From NCBI GenBank assembly GCA_018195615.1, contig JAGTPG010000001.1, positions 868,001 through 932,000 on the forward strand: 64,000 bases of DNA, in the 5' to 3' direction. Origin of the DNA: Streptomyces tuirus. GTDB taxonomy: Bacteria; Actinomycetota; Actinomycetes; Streptomycetales; Streptomycetaceae. The position numbers and the translations under genes were made by a program. Below are positions 25,369 through 34,339 of this stretch, in pieces. The notes below the pieces were generated by a model, which saw only the letters and a program-made list of their open reading frames with translations, did not search any database and had not been told where the DNA came from. How positions within the stretch are numbered: position 1 is the first letter of the stretch; each line of letters starts with the position of its first letter.

Positions 25369-26301
25369 TCAGCTCAGGGCCGGTTCGTCGAACGTCAACG
25401 TGCCCGCCCCGGCGTCCAGTTCGGCCAGGGAACCGAAGGGTATGGTCAGCGCGCCGTCGCAGTGCCCGAACCCGAACTCCTCCAGGACCGGGACGCCGAG
25501 GCCGCCGAGCCGGTCGGCGAGCATCGCCCGCACGTGCTCGTAGGGACCGCACGACTCCCACGACCCGAGCACGATCCCGGCGACCCCGTCCAGCCAACCG
25601 GTCCGCAGGAGTTGGGTCAGGTACCGGTCCAGGCGGTACGGGCTCTCCCCCACGTCCTCGATCAGCAGCAGCCGGTCCCGGGCCCCGGCGAGTGCGTGCG
25701 GTGTGCCGAGGTCGCTCACGAGCAGGCTCAGGCAGCCGCCCAGCGTGACGCCCCGGGCCCGGCCCGGCACCAGCACACCGCCGCCCGGGGGCACGGCGGT
25801 CACGGTCCGCACCGACTCGGGCTCGAAGAGGGTGGCCCGCAGCTGCTCCTGGGCGCGGGCGTTCTTGAGGAAGTCGACGCCGGCCGCCGCCGGGCCGTAC
25901 AGGGTGACCAGTCCCAGGCGGGTGGCGAACGCCTGGTGCAGGACGGTGATGTCGCTGAACCCGGCGAACACCTTCGGGCCCGCCGCCCGCATCGCGTCCC
26001 AGTCGAGCAGGTCGACCATGCGCTGCGCCCCGTACCCGCCCCGGGCGCACAGCACCGCGGCGACCGCCGGGTCGCACCAGGCGCTCTGGAGGTCGGCGGC
26101 CCGCTGGGCGTCCGAGCCGGCCAGGTAGGCCAACTCGGCGTGCCTCCCGAGCACATGAGGCATCGCCACGGGGTCGAGGTCCCAGCCGCGCAGGACGTCG
26201 AGACCGGCCTGGAGCCGCTCCTCGGGCACGGGCCCGCTGGGCGCGACGACGGCCACCCTGGCGCCGGGGGTGAGTCGGGGCGGTCGCAGAAGCTGTTTCA
26301 C
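25369..26301 (-). CDS. LD-carboxypeptidase, S66 family
   Basis: A 310-aa S66 peptidase that cleaves the L,D-bond before the terminal D-residue of muropeptides or acts on microcin-like substrates. It reads RVAVVAPSGPVPEERLQAGL, CARGGYGAQRMVDLLDWD, VFAGFSDITVLHQ (presumed nucleophile Ser in GFSDIT), LEGGCLSLL-like LGGCLSLLVSDLGTP and a C-terminal FGHCDGALTIPFG (candidate His). No signal peptide, so it is cytoplasmic and fits recycling of cell-wall peptides. GTG at 26301 overlaps the S9 peptidase stop by 4 nt, making it the last gene of the M55-M20-S9-S66 series. Confidence 0.92.
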   Translation of the reverse strand: MKQLLRPPRLTPGARVAVVAPSGPVPEERLQAGLDVLRGWDLDPVAMPHVLGRHAELAYLAGSDAQRAADLQSAWCDPAVAAVLCARGGYGAQRMVDLLDWDAMRAAGPKVFAGFSDITVLHQAFATRLGLVTLYGPAAAGVDFLKNARAQEQLRATLFEPESVRTVTAVPPGGGVLVPGRARGVTLGGCLSLLVSDLGTPHALAGARDRLLLIEDVGESPYRLDRYLTQLLRTGWLDGVAGIVLGSWESCGPYEHVRAMLADRLGGLGVPVLEEFGFGHCDGALTIPFGSLAELDAGAGTLTFDEPALS

Positions 26302-28306
26302 GTGTCGAGCTCCAGGGTCGGGACATCGGGCGGGTTCAGGCCGAACACCTGGGCGTACAGGGAGAGTTCGGCCTCCAGGGCGCGCACCATGGTCTCCGCC
26401 CGCCGGAATCCGTGCCCCTCCCCCTCGAAGGCGAGGTAGGCGTGCGGCACCGGCCGGTCGCCCAGCCGCGCCAGGAACCGCTCGCACTGGACGGGCGGGC
26501 AGATGACGTCGTCCAGGCCCTGGAGCAGCAGGAACGGCACGGTGAGGCGGTCGGCGTGGGTGGCGGGTGAGCGCTCCGCGTACCGGGCGGGCACTTCGGC
26601 GAGCGGCCCGATCAGGCTCTCAAGGTACTGCGACTCGAAGTCGTGGGTCTCCCCCGTGCCCCAGCCGGTGAGGTCCAGGATGGGGTACTTGATCGTGCCG
26701 CAGGCGTAGACGTCGGTGGTGGTGAGCGATGCGGCCGCGGTCCAGCCGCCGGCGCTGCCGCCCCGGACGGCGAGCCGGTCGCGATCGGCCGTCCCCTCGT
26801 CGGCGAGGGCCAGGGCGACGGCGGCGCAGTCCTCCACGTCCACCACGCCCCACTGCTCGCGCAGCCGCTCGCGGTACGCGCGCCCGTAGCCGGTGGAACC
26901 GCCGTAGTCGACCTCGGCGATGCCGATGCCGCGTGAGGTGAAGTAGGCGATCTCCAGGTCGAGCACGAGCGGTGCGCGGGCGGTGGGCCCGCCGTGCGCC
27001 CAGACGACGTACGGCGGCAGCTCGTCGCCGGGCGCGACGCAGCCGGGGTGGTGCGGCGGGTAGATGTGGGCGTGGATGTCGCGTCCGTCCGGGCCGGTGA
27101 AGGTGCGGATCTGTGGCTCGGGGTAGTAGGCGGGGTCCACGGCGTCGTCGTGCTCGGCGCCGATGACGCGGGCGTGGCCGGTGCCGACGTCCAGCTCCAC
27201 GACCTCGTAGGCGCTGCGCGGACTGGCCCCGACGGCGACGACCCTCCCCCACCCTCCGGGCGGGGGACCCCCATCTCGCTGCGCTCGCCGTGTGCGGCGA
27301 GGGTGGACGCGAACTCGGTCCAGGGACCGGCCGCGTCGACGAGTTCGCCGGTCTCGGGGTCGAGGATGCCGAGGGCGGTGGTGCCCCGGCCGTGCACGAC
27401 GGCGATCAGACCGCTGTCGAGCGGCGTGAACCAGCGCATGCCGAGCTTCCACAGGGCCCCGCCGAACTCCTCCTCGCGTGGGCACAGGGGCACGCCGTCG
27501 AGGAAGAGGTTCCACCAGCCGCTGCGGTCGCTCGCGTGCAGCAGGCGGCCGTCATGGGTCCAGTCGGCCTGGGCCACGGCCTCGCCGGGCCCGCCGGCCA
27601 CGGTACGGGGGTCGCGCAGGGTGCCGTCGGGGCCGACGTCGGCCAGGACCAGTTCGGTGCCGTCCCAGGGCATGCGCGGATGGTCCCAGGCGAGCCAGGC
27701 GGCCCGCCGGCCGTCGGGCGAGAGCTTGGCACCGGTCACGAACCGGTGCCGGTCGTCGGTCAGTTCGCGCACGGCGTCCCGGTCCCGCGCCGCGGAGCCG
27801 TCCAGCGGCACGGCGGCCAGGACGCGGCGAACGTCGGTGGGGCCGTCGCCGGTGAACTCCTCCAGCACGCACCACACTTCGTCCCGCTCGGGCCGCAGCA
27901 GGGGCTCCGCCCAGCGCAGGCCCGCGCCCACCGGGGACACGGGCGTGAGCGGGCGCGGCTGCCCGCCGGGCTCGTAGCGGTAGAGCCGCTGGTCGGCGAA
28001 GTTCACGAACACCACCAGCGGGCCGTCGTCGCGGGCGAGGGCGGCCCAGGGATGTCCCCCGTACTCGATCACCCGGCTGCGCACGTTCCACGGCGCGGGC
28101 AGCAGCGACTCCTCCGTGTTGTCGGCGTGCCGCCGCACCAGGGTGCGCCGGCCGCCCTCCTCGGGGCGCGGCTCGGTCCACCACACCTCGTCGCCGACGA
28201 AGCCAACCCACTCCGGGTGCCCGTCGTGCGCGGCGGCCAGGGCCGCGTCGAGGGGCGAGGGCCACGCCCCGTACGCCAGCGTCCGCACCGTCTCCGTCTC
28301 CCCCAC
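26298..28306 (-). CDS. S9 prolyl-oligopeptidase family peptidase (one frame break)
   Basis: Acylaminoacyl-peptidase-like S9 enzyme: an N-terminal beta-propeller (about 1-390; HPEWVGFVGDEVWWTE, AQADWTHDGRLLHASDRSG) and a C-terminal alpha/beta-hydrolase with RGGSAGGWTAAA (nucleophile Ser), GLDDVICPP (Asp) and EGEGHGFRR (His). The frame breaks at GGGGG 27262-27266 inside a repeat-like insert (27242-27289); one base restored gives 669 aa. GTG at 28306 is used: it lies 4 bases downstream of the original M20 stop, but an IS5-type element now sits at this junction, only 7 bases upstream of the start, so the gene has lost its coupled upstream context. Confidence 0.88.
27242..27289. repeat. Hairpin-forming G/C-run insert inside the S9 gene
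   Basis: Contains ACCCTCCCCCACCCTCCGGG followed by CGGGGGACCCCCATCTCG. It encodes a peptide of the type SEMGVPPPGGWGR, out of keeping with the surrounding propeller sequence. I remember similar GGGGGTCCCC-type segments in other Streptomyces genes and intergenic regions. Confidence 0.5.
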
Positions 28307-28313
28307 TCGCCTA

Positions 28314-28324
28314 GGCCGTGTTTT
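28314..28324 (+). repeat. IS left terminal inverted repeat
   Basis: GGCCGTGTTTT, matching the inverted copy at 29639-29649 in all 11 positions; similarity continues imperfectly (AGAACTC versus GAAAGTC). Confidence 0.85.
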
Positions 28325-28652
28325 AGAACTCGCTGACCTGCCTGGTTGGCCGTCCGGGGACGTCGCGGGCGGCCATCCAGATGGTGAGGTCGCGGGCGAT
28401 GTCGTTGACGCTGGTCGCTGTGGTGACCTCGTGCTCGTTGCGAGTGCTGTCACGGCGGACGATCTCGTAGCCGCCCTCGTCCATGATGGCCACTGAGGTG
28501 AACCAGACGGGGTCGTCCTCGTCGGGCTGGACGACCACGAACGTGTTGTCGGAGTCGTTGAGGTCGCTGATCAGCATGAACAGCGCGTCCTCGGAGGGGT
28601 CGTCGATGCGGTCGCCGTTCTCGCTGTCGGCACCGTAGTACTGAGCCCCCAT
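28323..28652 (-). CDS. IS passenger: small acidic Imm1-like protein
   Basis: A 109-aa acidic protein starting at ATG 28652 behind GAGGGGAAGGCAACG. Visible features: DDPSEDALFMLISDLNDSDN, then NTFVVVQPDEDDPVWFTSVA, a DEGGYEIVRRD strand pair and a terminal helix ARDLTIWMAARD. The pattern resembles Imm1-type immunity proteins and related uncharacterised actinobacterial proteins; this assignment is by eye. It is not a transposase part, has no DNA-binding motif, and lies between the transposase gene and the left repeat. It may protect against a toxin, act as an orphan immunity gene or stabilise the element; no toxin gene is nearby. Confidence 0.7.
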   Translation of the reverse strand: MGAQYYGADSENGDRIDDPSEDALFMLISDLNDSDNTFVVVQPDEDDPVWFTSVAIMDEGGYEIVRRDSTRNEHEVTTATSVNDIARDLTIWMAARDVPGRPTRQVSEF

Positions 28653-28724
28653 CGTTGCCTTCCCCTCGCCCCATTCACCCTGATCGTGGCCAGCATGGCA
28701 CGCGGAGACGACGCCTCGGGCCGG

Positions 28725-29594
28725 TCATAACCATTCGCCGATGGCTGCGATCAGAACGGTCGCTTCGAAGCGGACTGCGAGTTTGTCGAAACGAGTGGCG
28801 ACCGCCCGGTTGCGCTTGAGCCGGTTGATCCCGCATTCGACCGCGTGCCGGGCCTTGTAATCCTCGCGGTTGAAGGCCGGAGGCCGCCCGCCGGCCTTCC
28901 CTCGCCGTTTGCGGTTGGCGGCCTGGTCGGCAGGCTCCGGGATCGTGCATCGGATTCCCCGCTTTCGCAGGTAGGCCCGGTTGGCGCGGGAGGAGTACGC
29001 CTTGTCGCCCCGCACTCGCAGCGGGCGGACCCGGGGACGGCCGGGCCCGGTGCGGGGCACTCGGATGGCTTCCAGAACGGCGGTGAACTGAGGACTGTCA
29101 CCACGCTGACCTGCGGTGACCCGCAAGGACAGCGGCCGTTGGCCTTGTTCGCAGGCCAGGTGGATCTTGGTGGTGAAGCCTCCCCGGGACCGGCCCAGGC
29201 CGTGGTCCTCGGGTTCGGTGCGGGACCCGCCCGGCGGTTCCTTTTGGGATTGGCCGGCACGGCGGGCGCCCGCGGCGTGCTGATGGGCCCGGCAGATCGT
29301 GGAGTCGACATTGACCTCCCACGTGATCAGCCCTGCCGCGTCCGCCCGGACCTGCAGCCGGGTCAGCAGCAGGGTCCAGGTGTCGTCGCGTTGCCAGCGG
29401 CGGAAGAGGCCGTAGACCGTCTGCCACGGCCCGTACTTCGACGGCAGATCCCTCCACGGAGCACCGGTCCGCACCCGCCACCGGATTCCATCGATCAGCC
29501 TCCGCCGGCCCAACGATGGCCGCCCCAACGCCGCAACCGGCAACAACGGCTCCAGCACCGCCCATTGCTCGTCAGAAAGATCCCCTCGCCCCAC
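28725..29594 (-). CDS. IS5-family DDE transposase
   Basis: A 289-aa intact transposase. N-terminal DUF4096-type domain [14 protein letters not shown] with the [21 protein letters not shown] segment, then the DDE catalytic core: Asp in [13 protein letters not shown], Asp in [15 protein letters not shown] and Glu in [17 protein letters not shown] start at 29594, 55 bp inside the right repeat. No frameshift is needed to read it, unlike many neighbours, so the element may be functional. Confidence 0.95.
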   Translation of the reverse strand: MGRGDLSDEQWAVLEPLLPVAALGRPSLGRRRLIDGIRWRVRTGAPWRDLPSKYGPWQTVYGLFRRWQRDDTWTLLLTRLQVRADAAGLITWEVNVDSTICRAHQHAAGARRAGQSQKEPPGGSRTEPEDHGLGRSRGGFTTKIHLACEQGQRPLSLRVTAGQRGDSPQFTAVLEAIRVPRTGPGRPRVRPLRVRGDKAYSSRANRAYLRKRGIRCTIPEPADQAANRKRRGKAGGRPPAFNREDYKARHAVECGINRLKRNRAVATRFDKLAVRFEATVLIAAIGEWL

Positions 29595-29638
29595 ACCGAG
29601 ATCATCACGATGCGAGGCGAGGAACAGAGCTGACTTTC

Positions 29639-29649
29639 AAAACACGGCC
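29639..29649 (-). repeat. IS right terminal inverted repeat
   Basis: Inverted copy of GGCCGTGTTTT. Its last base is the first base of the CTA that encodes the TAG stop of the M20 peptidase gene. Confidence 0.85.
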
Positions 29650-30962
29650 TAGGCCGTCCGCAGGAACCGGTCGAGCACCCGGACGCCGAAGTGCAGCGCC
29701 TCGACGGGGACGCGCTCGTCGACGCCGTGGAACATGGCCGCGTAGTCGTAGCCCTCGGGCAGCTTCAGCGGTGTGAAGCCGTAGCCGGTGATGCCGAGGC
29801 GCGAGAACTGCTTGGCGTCGGTGCCGCCGGACATGCAGAACGGCACGACATGACCCTCGGGTGCGAACTCCTCGACGGCGGCCCGCATCCCCGCGAACGT
29901 CGCCGAGCCCACCGGCGCCTGAAGGGCGACCTCGCGGTGGTGGAACTCCCAGTCGACGTCCGGACCGGTGAGCCGGTCGAGGGTGGCGCGGAACTCGCCC
30001 TCCCCGTCGGGCAGATACCGGCCGTCCACGTACGCCACGGCCTCCCCGGGAATCACGTTGATCTTGTAACCGGCGTCCAGCATGGTCGGGTTGGCGCTGT
30101 TGCGGATGGTCGGCTCGACGAGCGCGGCGGCCGGGCCGAGTTTGTCCAGCAGGGCGTCCACGTCGGTCAGGTCGGTCTCGATGCCGTACAGCGCGGCGAG
30201 TTCGGTGAGCGCGGCGCGCACGGTCGGGGTCAGCCGCAGCGGCCAGTCGTGCGTGCCGATCCGGGCGATCGCGGCCGCGAGGCGGGTCACCGCGTTGTCC
30301 CGGTTCACCTTGGAGCCGTGCCCTGCGCGGCCGCGCGCGGTGAGCTTCAGCCAGGCCGTGCCCCGTTCCCCGGCCGCGATCGGGTAGATGTGCCTCCCGT
30401 TGCCGTCGTGGAAGGTGAAGGCGCCCGACTCGCTGACGCCCTCGGTGCAGCCCTCGAACAGTGCGGCGTGCTCATCGGCGAGGAAGCCGGAGCCGTCCTC
30501 GGCGCTGGCCTCCTCGTCCGCGGTGAACGCGATGACGACGTCCCGCCGGGGCCGGACCCCCTGGCGCGCCCAGGCCCGCAGCACGGCGAGGATCATCGCG
30601 TCCATGTTCTTCATGTCGACGGCGCCGCGTCCCCAGACGACCCCGTCGCGGATCTCCCCGGAGAACGGGTGCACGCTCCAGTCGGCGGCCTCGGCGGGTA
30701 CGACGTCCAGATGGCCGTGGAGCAGCAGCGCCTTCGCCGAGGGGTCGGTGCCCTCGACACGGGCGACGACGTTGGTGCGGCCCTTGGTGCGCTCCAGGAG
30801 CGTCGGCTCGATCCCGGCCTCGGCGAGTCGCGCGGCGGCGTACTCGGCGGCGGGCCGCTCCTGGCAGTCGCCTCCACCCCGGTTGGTGGTGTCGATGCGG
30901 ATCAGGTCGGACGTGAACGTCACGACCTCCTCCAGCGCCTGCTCGTCCACCTGCTCAGCCAT
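29649..30962 (-). CDS. M20 family metallopeptidase
   Basis: A 437-aa di-zinc peptidase/deacylase: LLLHGHLDVVPAE (His and Asp ligands), WGRGAVDMKN (bridging Asp), FTADEEASAEDG (catalytic Glu and ligand Glu), a dimerisation domain (about 190-330), and MFHGVDERVPVE near the C-terminus (His ligand). Such enzymes act on small peptides or N-acyl amino acids. The ATG at 30962 overlaps the M55 stop by 8 nt. The TAG stop coincides with the insertion site of the IS, which did not alter the coding sequence. Confidence 0.93.
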   Translation of the reverse strand: MAEQVDEQALEEVVTFTSDLIRIDTTNRGGGDCQERPAAEYAAARLAEAGIEPTLLERTKGRTNVVARVEGTDPSAKALLLHGHLDVVPAEAADWSVHPFSGEIRDGVVWGRGAVDMKNMDAMILAVLRAWARQGVRPRRDVVIAFTADEEASAEDGSGFLADEHAALFEGCTEGVSESGAFTFHDGNGRHIYPIAAGERGTAWLKLTARGRAGHGSKVNRDNAVTRLAAAIARIGTHDWPLRLTPTVRAALTELAALYGIETDLTDVDALLDKLGPAAALVEPTIRNSANPTMLDAGYKINVIPGEAVAYVDGRYLPDGEGEFRATLDRLTGPDVDWEFHHREVALQAPVGSATFAGMRAAVEEFAPEGHVVPFCMSGGTDAKQFSRLGITGYGFTPLKLPEGYDYAAMFHGVDERVPVEALHFGVRVLDRFLRTA

Positions 30963-31788
30963 ACTGCTCCTCCACCGCGGCCGAGACGATCGTGGTGACC
31001 GCCTTGAACGCGCGGATGCCCTCGTACATGGTCCCGCTCGTGTAAGCCACCTTCCGCTCCCCGATCCGGTCCACACCCGGCACGACGCTGGCGGCCATGG
31101 CCAGGTGCTCGGCGTCGAACTCCACGGCGACGGTGAACGGGCCGCCCCGCACGGGCTCGTGACGCACCGCCAGCGACGCGGCCTCCTTGGCGGCGGCCCG
31201 GATGTCGGCAGCGGTCCGTGCGGGCGTGCGGCAGACGGCCGCGTACCGCGAGACGTGGTCCTTCACCGCGACCTTCAGCGCCTCGGGCGCGTATCCGAGC
31301 GCGTCCTCGCAGGCGACGTCGTCCCCGGTGACCAGCACCACCGGCACCCCGAACTCGGCGACGACGTGGGCGTTGAGCAGTCCCTCGCTCGCCCGTACGT
31401 CGTTGAGCCAGACGCCCGTGATGGAGTTGGCGAGGTAGGTGTGGGCGAGGACGCCCTCCATGCCGGCGCCCGCGTGGTAGCCGACGAACGCGACGCCGTC
31501 GACGTCGCCGTGCTGCACGCCCTCCACCATGGACAGTGTCTTGTGCCGCCCGGTGAGCAGCTGGGCCCGGTCGTCCAACTGCTCCAGCAGCAGGTTGCGC
31601 ATCGACCAGTGCGCCTCGTTGATGATCACCTCGTCGGCGCCGCCGTCGTGGAAGCCGAGCACGGCGGCGTTGACGTCCGAGGTGAACAGTGAGCGGCAGC
31701 GCTCCCACTGCGAGGCGCCCGGCACCACGTCGTCCGGCCAGGTGACGCCGGTGGCGCCCTCCATGTCGGCGCTGACGAGGATCCTCAT
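30955..31788 (-). CDS. D-aminopeptidase, M55 (DppA) family
   Basis: A 277-aa zinc aminopeptidase of the DppA type that releases N-terminal D-amino acids from peptides such as D-Ala-D-Ala. It begins MRILVSADMEGATG (Asp and Glu zinc ligands), continues EVIINEAHWSMRNLL and FVGYHAGAGMEGVLAHTY (His and Gly-rich segment), and ends YTSGTMYEGIRAFKAVTTIV. ATG at 31788 is preferred because family members start at the MKI/MRI strand; a GTG or ATG further upstream (31827) is possible. M55 and S66 peptidases also co-occur in the Bacillus dpp-ykf operon, which supports a D-peptide salvage role. Confidence 0.92.
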   Translation of the reverse strand: MRILVSADMEGATGVTWPDDVVPGASQWERCRSLFTSDVNAAVLGFHDGGADEVIINEAHWSMRNLLLEQLDDRAQLLTGRHKTLSMVEGVQHGDVDGVAFVGYHAGAGMEGVLAHTYLANSITGVWLNDVRASEGLLNAHVVAEFGVPVVLVTGDDVACEDALGYAPEALKVAVKDHVSRYAAVCRTPARTAADIRAAAKEAASLAVRHEPVRGGPFTVAVEFDAEHLAMAASVVPGVDRIGERKVAYTSGTMYEGIRAFKAVTTIVSAAVEEQYG

Positions 31789-31859
31789 GACGAGCCGTCC
31801 AGGGTGCAGATCTTCATGGTTCGTCACGTTACGCGCTGCGGGCGGAACCGGCTACGACG

Positions 31860-32969
31860 TCACCAGCGTATCGGCAGGTCGGCGACGAACGAGGTGAGCC
31901 GGTCGGCCAGCAGGCGGTGGTCGCGGGCGGAGTAGTGCCAGTGGCAGCCGGAGTAGTCGAAGCCCGTGTCGTCGAGGCGCCAGTAGCGCACCCGGCGGTC
32001 GCCGGCGTCGGCGCGCTCCTTCACGACCTGCTCGACGTGTCCGGCGAACGGGCCGGCGCCGACGGCGAGGATGGTGGTCCGGGGCCCGTAGCGGGTCCGC
32101 AGCTTCTGGACGAAGGCGCCGTAGGCGCCGCGGTAGGCGGCGGCGAGGCTCTCGTCCGTCCATGGCTCGCCCGGGTTCAGGGGAGTCGAGAAGTCGTTCG
32201 TGCCGAGGTGGACCACCACGAGCCCCGGCCGCCAGGTGCCCGGGTTCTGCCAGACGTCGCCCGGGACGTTCAGCAGGGCACGGTCGTAGAAGGTGCGGTA
32301 GGTGACCTCCGGTGTACCGCCGTTGTAGTTGCGCACCATGCCCAGGCCCGAGTAGGCGTTGATCTGGTGGTCGGCCCGCAGCCGCCGGGCCGTCAGGGCA
32401 CCGTAGCCGACGTCGACATTGGTGGTGCGTTTGAGCTGCTCGCCGTCGCAGTCACGAGAGGTGGAGAGGTTGCCGTAGCCGACGGTGAGGGAGTCTCCGA
32501 CGAACTCGATCTGACGGCTGCGGGCGGCCGGCCTGGCCAGCACGGCGCCGCCCGGCGCGGCGACGAAGCCGCCGAACGCGCTGGTGCTCCACGGGGTGTC
32601 GTTGCGCTTGACCAGCCGGACGGTGTGCACGCCGTCGCGCAGGCCCTTGACCCAGTGGGTGGTCCTGCCCGGCGTGACGAGGGTCGCGACGGTGGCTCCG
32701 TCGACCTGGACGTCGTAGTCGGCGGCCGGGTCGTCGAGCACGATGCCCACCCCGGTGCCGCGGATCCGGCCCTCGAAGTAGACGCCGGGCCAGCTGTACC
32801 GGAGCACGTCTCCGCCGTCCTCGACCCGCCCGGCGGTGTGCACGGTCGTCCGCACCCCGTCCTCGGCGGGCGTGGTGGCGCCGGCGACGGCCGACGTGCC
32901 GGCCAGCGCCATCGCCGCCGCCGACGCCGACGCCGACGCGACCAGCATCCGTGACCAGGGCAACCGCAT
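31860..32969 (-). CDS. Secreted SGNH/GDSL esterase (CE2-like)
   Basis: A 369-aa exported protein. The signal peptide (LVASASASAAAMALAGTSAV) is followed by a beta-sandwich domain (about 40-135, GVYFEGRIRGTGVGIVLDD) and an SGNH hydrolase domain: FVGDSLTVGYG (nucleophile Ser), the Gly block near NAYSGLGMVRNY, VVHLGTNDFSTPL (Asn) and a C-terminal DYSGCHWHYSARDH with the Asp/His pair. This two-domain order matches carbohydrate esterase family 2, which removes acetyl groups from polysaccharides; lipase-type activity is the alternative. Monocistronic, 71 bp from the M55 gene. Confidence 0.88.
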   Translation of the reverse strand: MRLPWSRMLVASASASAAAMALAGTSAVAGATTPAEDGVRTTVHTAGRVEDGGDVLRYSWPGVYFEGRIRGTGVGIVLDDPAADYDVQVDGATVATLVTPGRTTHWVKGLRDGVHTVRLVKRNDTPWSTSAFGGFVAAPGGAVLARPAARSRQIEFVGDSLTVGYGNLSTSRDCDGEQLKRTTNVDVGYGALTARRLRADHQINAYSGLGMVRNYNGGTPEVTYRTFYDRALLNVPGDVWQNPGTWRPGLVVVHLGTNDFSTPLNPGEPWTDESLAAAYRGAYGAFVQKLRTRYGPRTTILAVGAGPFAGHVEQVVKERADAGDRRVRYWRLDDTGFDYSGCHWHYSARDHRLLADRLTSFVADLPIRW

Positions 32970-33056
32970 GACTGTCCTCCGCGGGACGAGGCAGGTGCAC
33001 GAACGGGGAAGAGTGACCGTACACCGACAAAACCGCGCCCACCAGGCCGCCTCGCG

Positions 33057-34339
33057 TCAACTCCGCGGCCGGTCGAAGCCGAAGGGCGCGAGGGCCTCGG
33101 GCCGGCGCCCGGTGACGACGTACTCGGCGAGTCTGTGCCCCGTGACCGGGCCCAGGGTCACGCCGAGCATGCCGTGGCCGGTGGCCGCGAAGGCGTTGTC
33201 CTGGCCCGGCACGCGGTCGATCACCGGAAGCCCGTCGGGCAGGAACGGCCGTCCGCCCACCCAGGGGTCACGGATCAGGCCGACCAGGTCGTCAGGGTCG
33301 TCGAACCAGCGGCCCAGATAGTGCCGGCTGGCGAGGGCGACCGCGACGATACGGCGCCAGTCGAGACGGTTGTTGTTGCCGCTGAGCTCCATCGTGCCGC
33401 CGATCCGCGTGGTCCCGCCGATCGGTGAGGCGACCGCCCGGCGCTCGCCGAAGTACAGCGTGTGCCGGGGCGCCGGATCCAGGTCCACCGAGAAGCTGTA
33501 GCCCTTGCCGGCCTGGAGGGGCAGCCGGTGCCCGAGGAGGCCGAGCAGGCCCGGCGAGCGCATCCCGGCGGCGACGACGACCGCCGCGCAGGGGAGTTCG
33601 CTCTCCGCGGTGCGCAGGGCGGTGACCCGGCGGCCCGCCGACCGGAACCCGGTGACCTCGGCGTTCTCGTGGATCTTCACACCAGCCGCGGCCAGTGCCT
33701 CACCGAGGGCACGCGCGAACGCCTCCGGGTCCACGACGCCCTCCCCTGAACGAGGTAGGCCGCGCGTACGGCCGGTGACAGCGCCTCGTCCAGCAGGTGG
33801 GCCTCGGCGCCGGTGGTGATGTCGTCGGGCACGGGGTAGAGCCCGTCCGCCATCTCCCGCTGGATCGCCAGGTGGTGGCGGGCCTCGGCCGGCGACAGGA
33901 AGGCGTGCACCATGCCGGGCCGGGTCAGGGTCGTGTCGACGCCGGCCTCGCGCAGCCCGTCGAACAGCCCGAAGGTGTCGCGGTTCAGCTCGGCGATCGC
34001 CGCGTAGCCGCGCCGGAAGGCGGCCCGGGTGCTGCTGCGCCAGAACCGCCACAACCACCGTACGAACGCCGGATCCGGGAGCGGCCGGAGGTACAGCGGG
34101 GAGTCCGGACGGCCCAGCGAACGCAGCGCGTAGCGCACCACGCCCGGGGCCGGCACGGGCGTCGAATGGCTGAGGCAGACCCACCCGGCGTTGCCCCGCG
34201 ACACCCCGGACCCGATCCGGCGCCGCTCGACCACCTCCACCGGCAGCCCCGCGGCGGCCAGGTAGTACGCCGTGCACAGCCCCACGACACCGCCGCCCAC
34301 GACGACGACCGGGTCCGCCGTGGGGTTCACGGCGCTCAT
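33057..34339 (-). CDS. FAD-dependent amino-acid oxidoreductase, DadA-like (one frame break)
   Basis: D-amino-acid dehydrogenase/glycine-oxidase-like flavoenzyme: dinucleotide-binding [38 protein letters not shown] (substrate-lid region as in DadA), [12 protein letters not shown] and a C-terminal [20 protein letters not shown] (FAD closing motif). The frame breaks at CCCC 33743-33746; adding one base restores [19 protein letters not shown] and gives 427 aa. The ATG at 34339 overlaps the ABC ATPase stop, so the enzyme is coexpressed with an amino-acid importer; oxidation of imported D- or imino acids is the natural inference. Confidence 0.88.

Larger units (their letters stand above)
28314..29649 (-). 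mobile_element. IS5-family insertion sequence with passenger gene (about 1.34 kb)
   Basis: Bounded by perfect 11-bp terminal inverted repeats GGCCGTGTTTT (28314-28324, and inverted at 29639-29649). Each end is flanked by TA (28312-28313 and 29650-29651), consistent with a TA target duplication within CTAG, as used by several IS5-family groups. It contains an intact transposase and, downstream in the same orientation, a 109-codon passenger ORF whose TAA overlaps the left repeat. Joining the flanks restores an M20 stop codon followed after GCGA by the S9 start codon. Confidence 0.85.
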
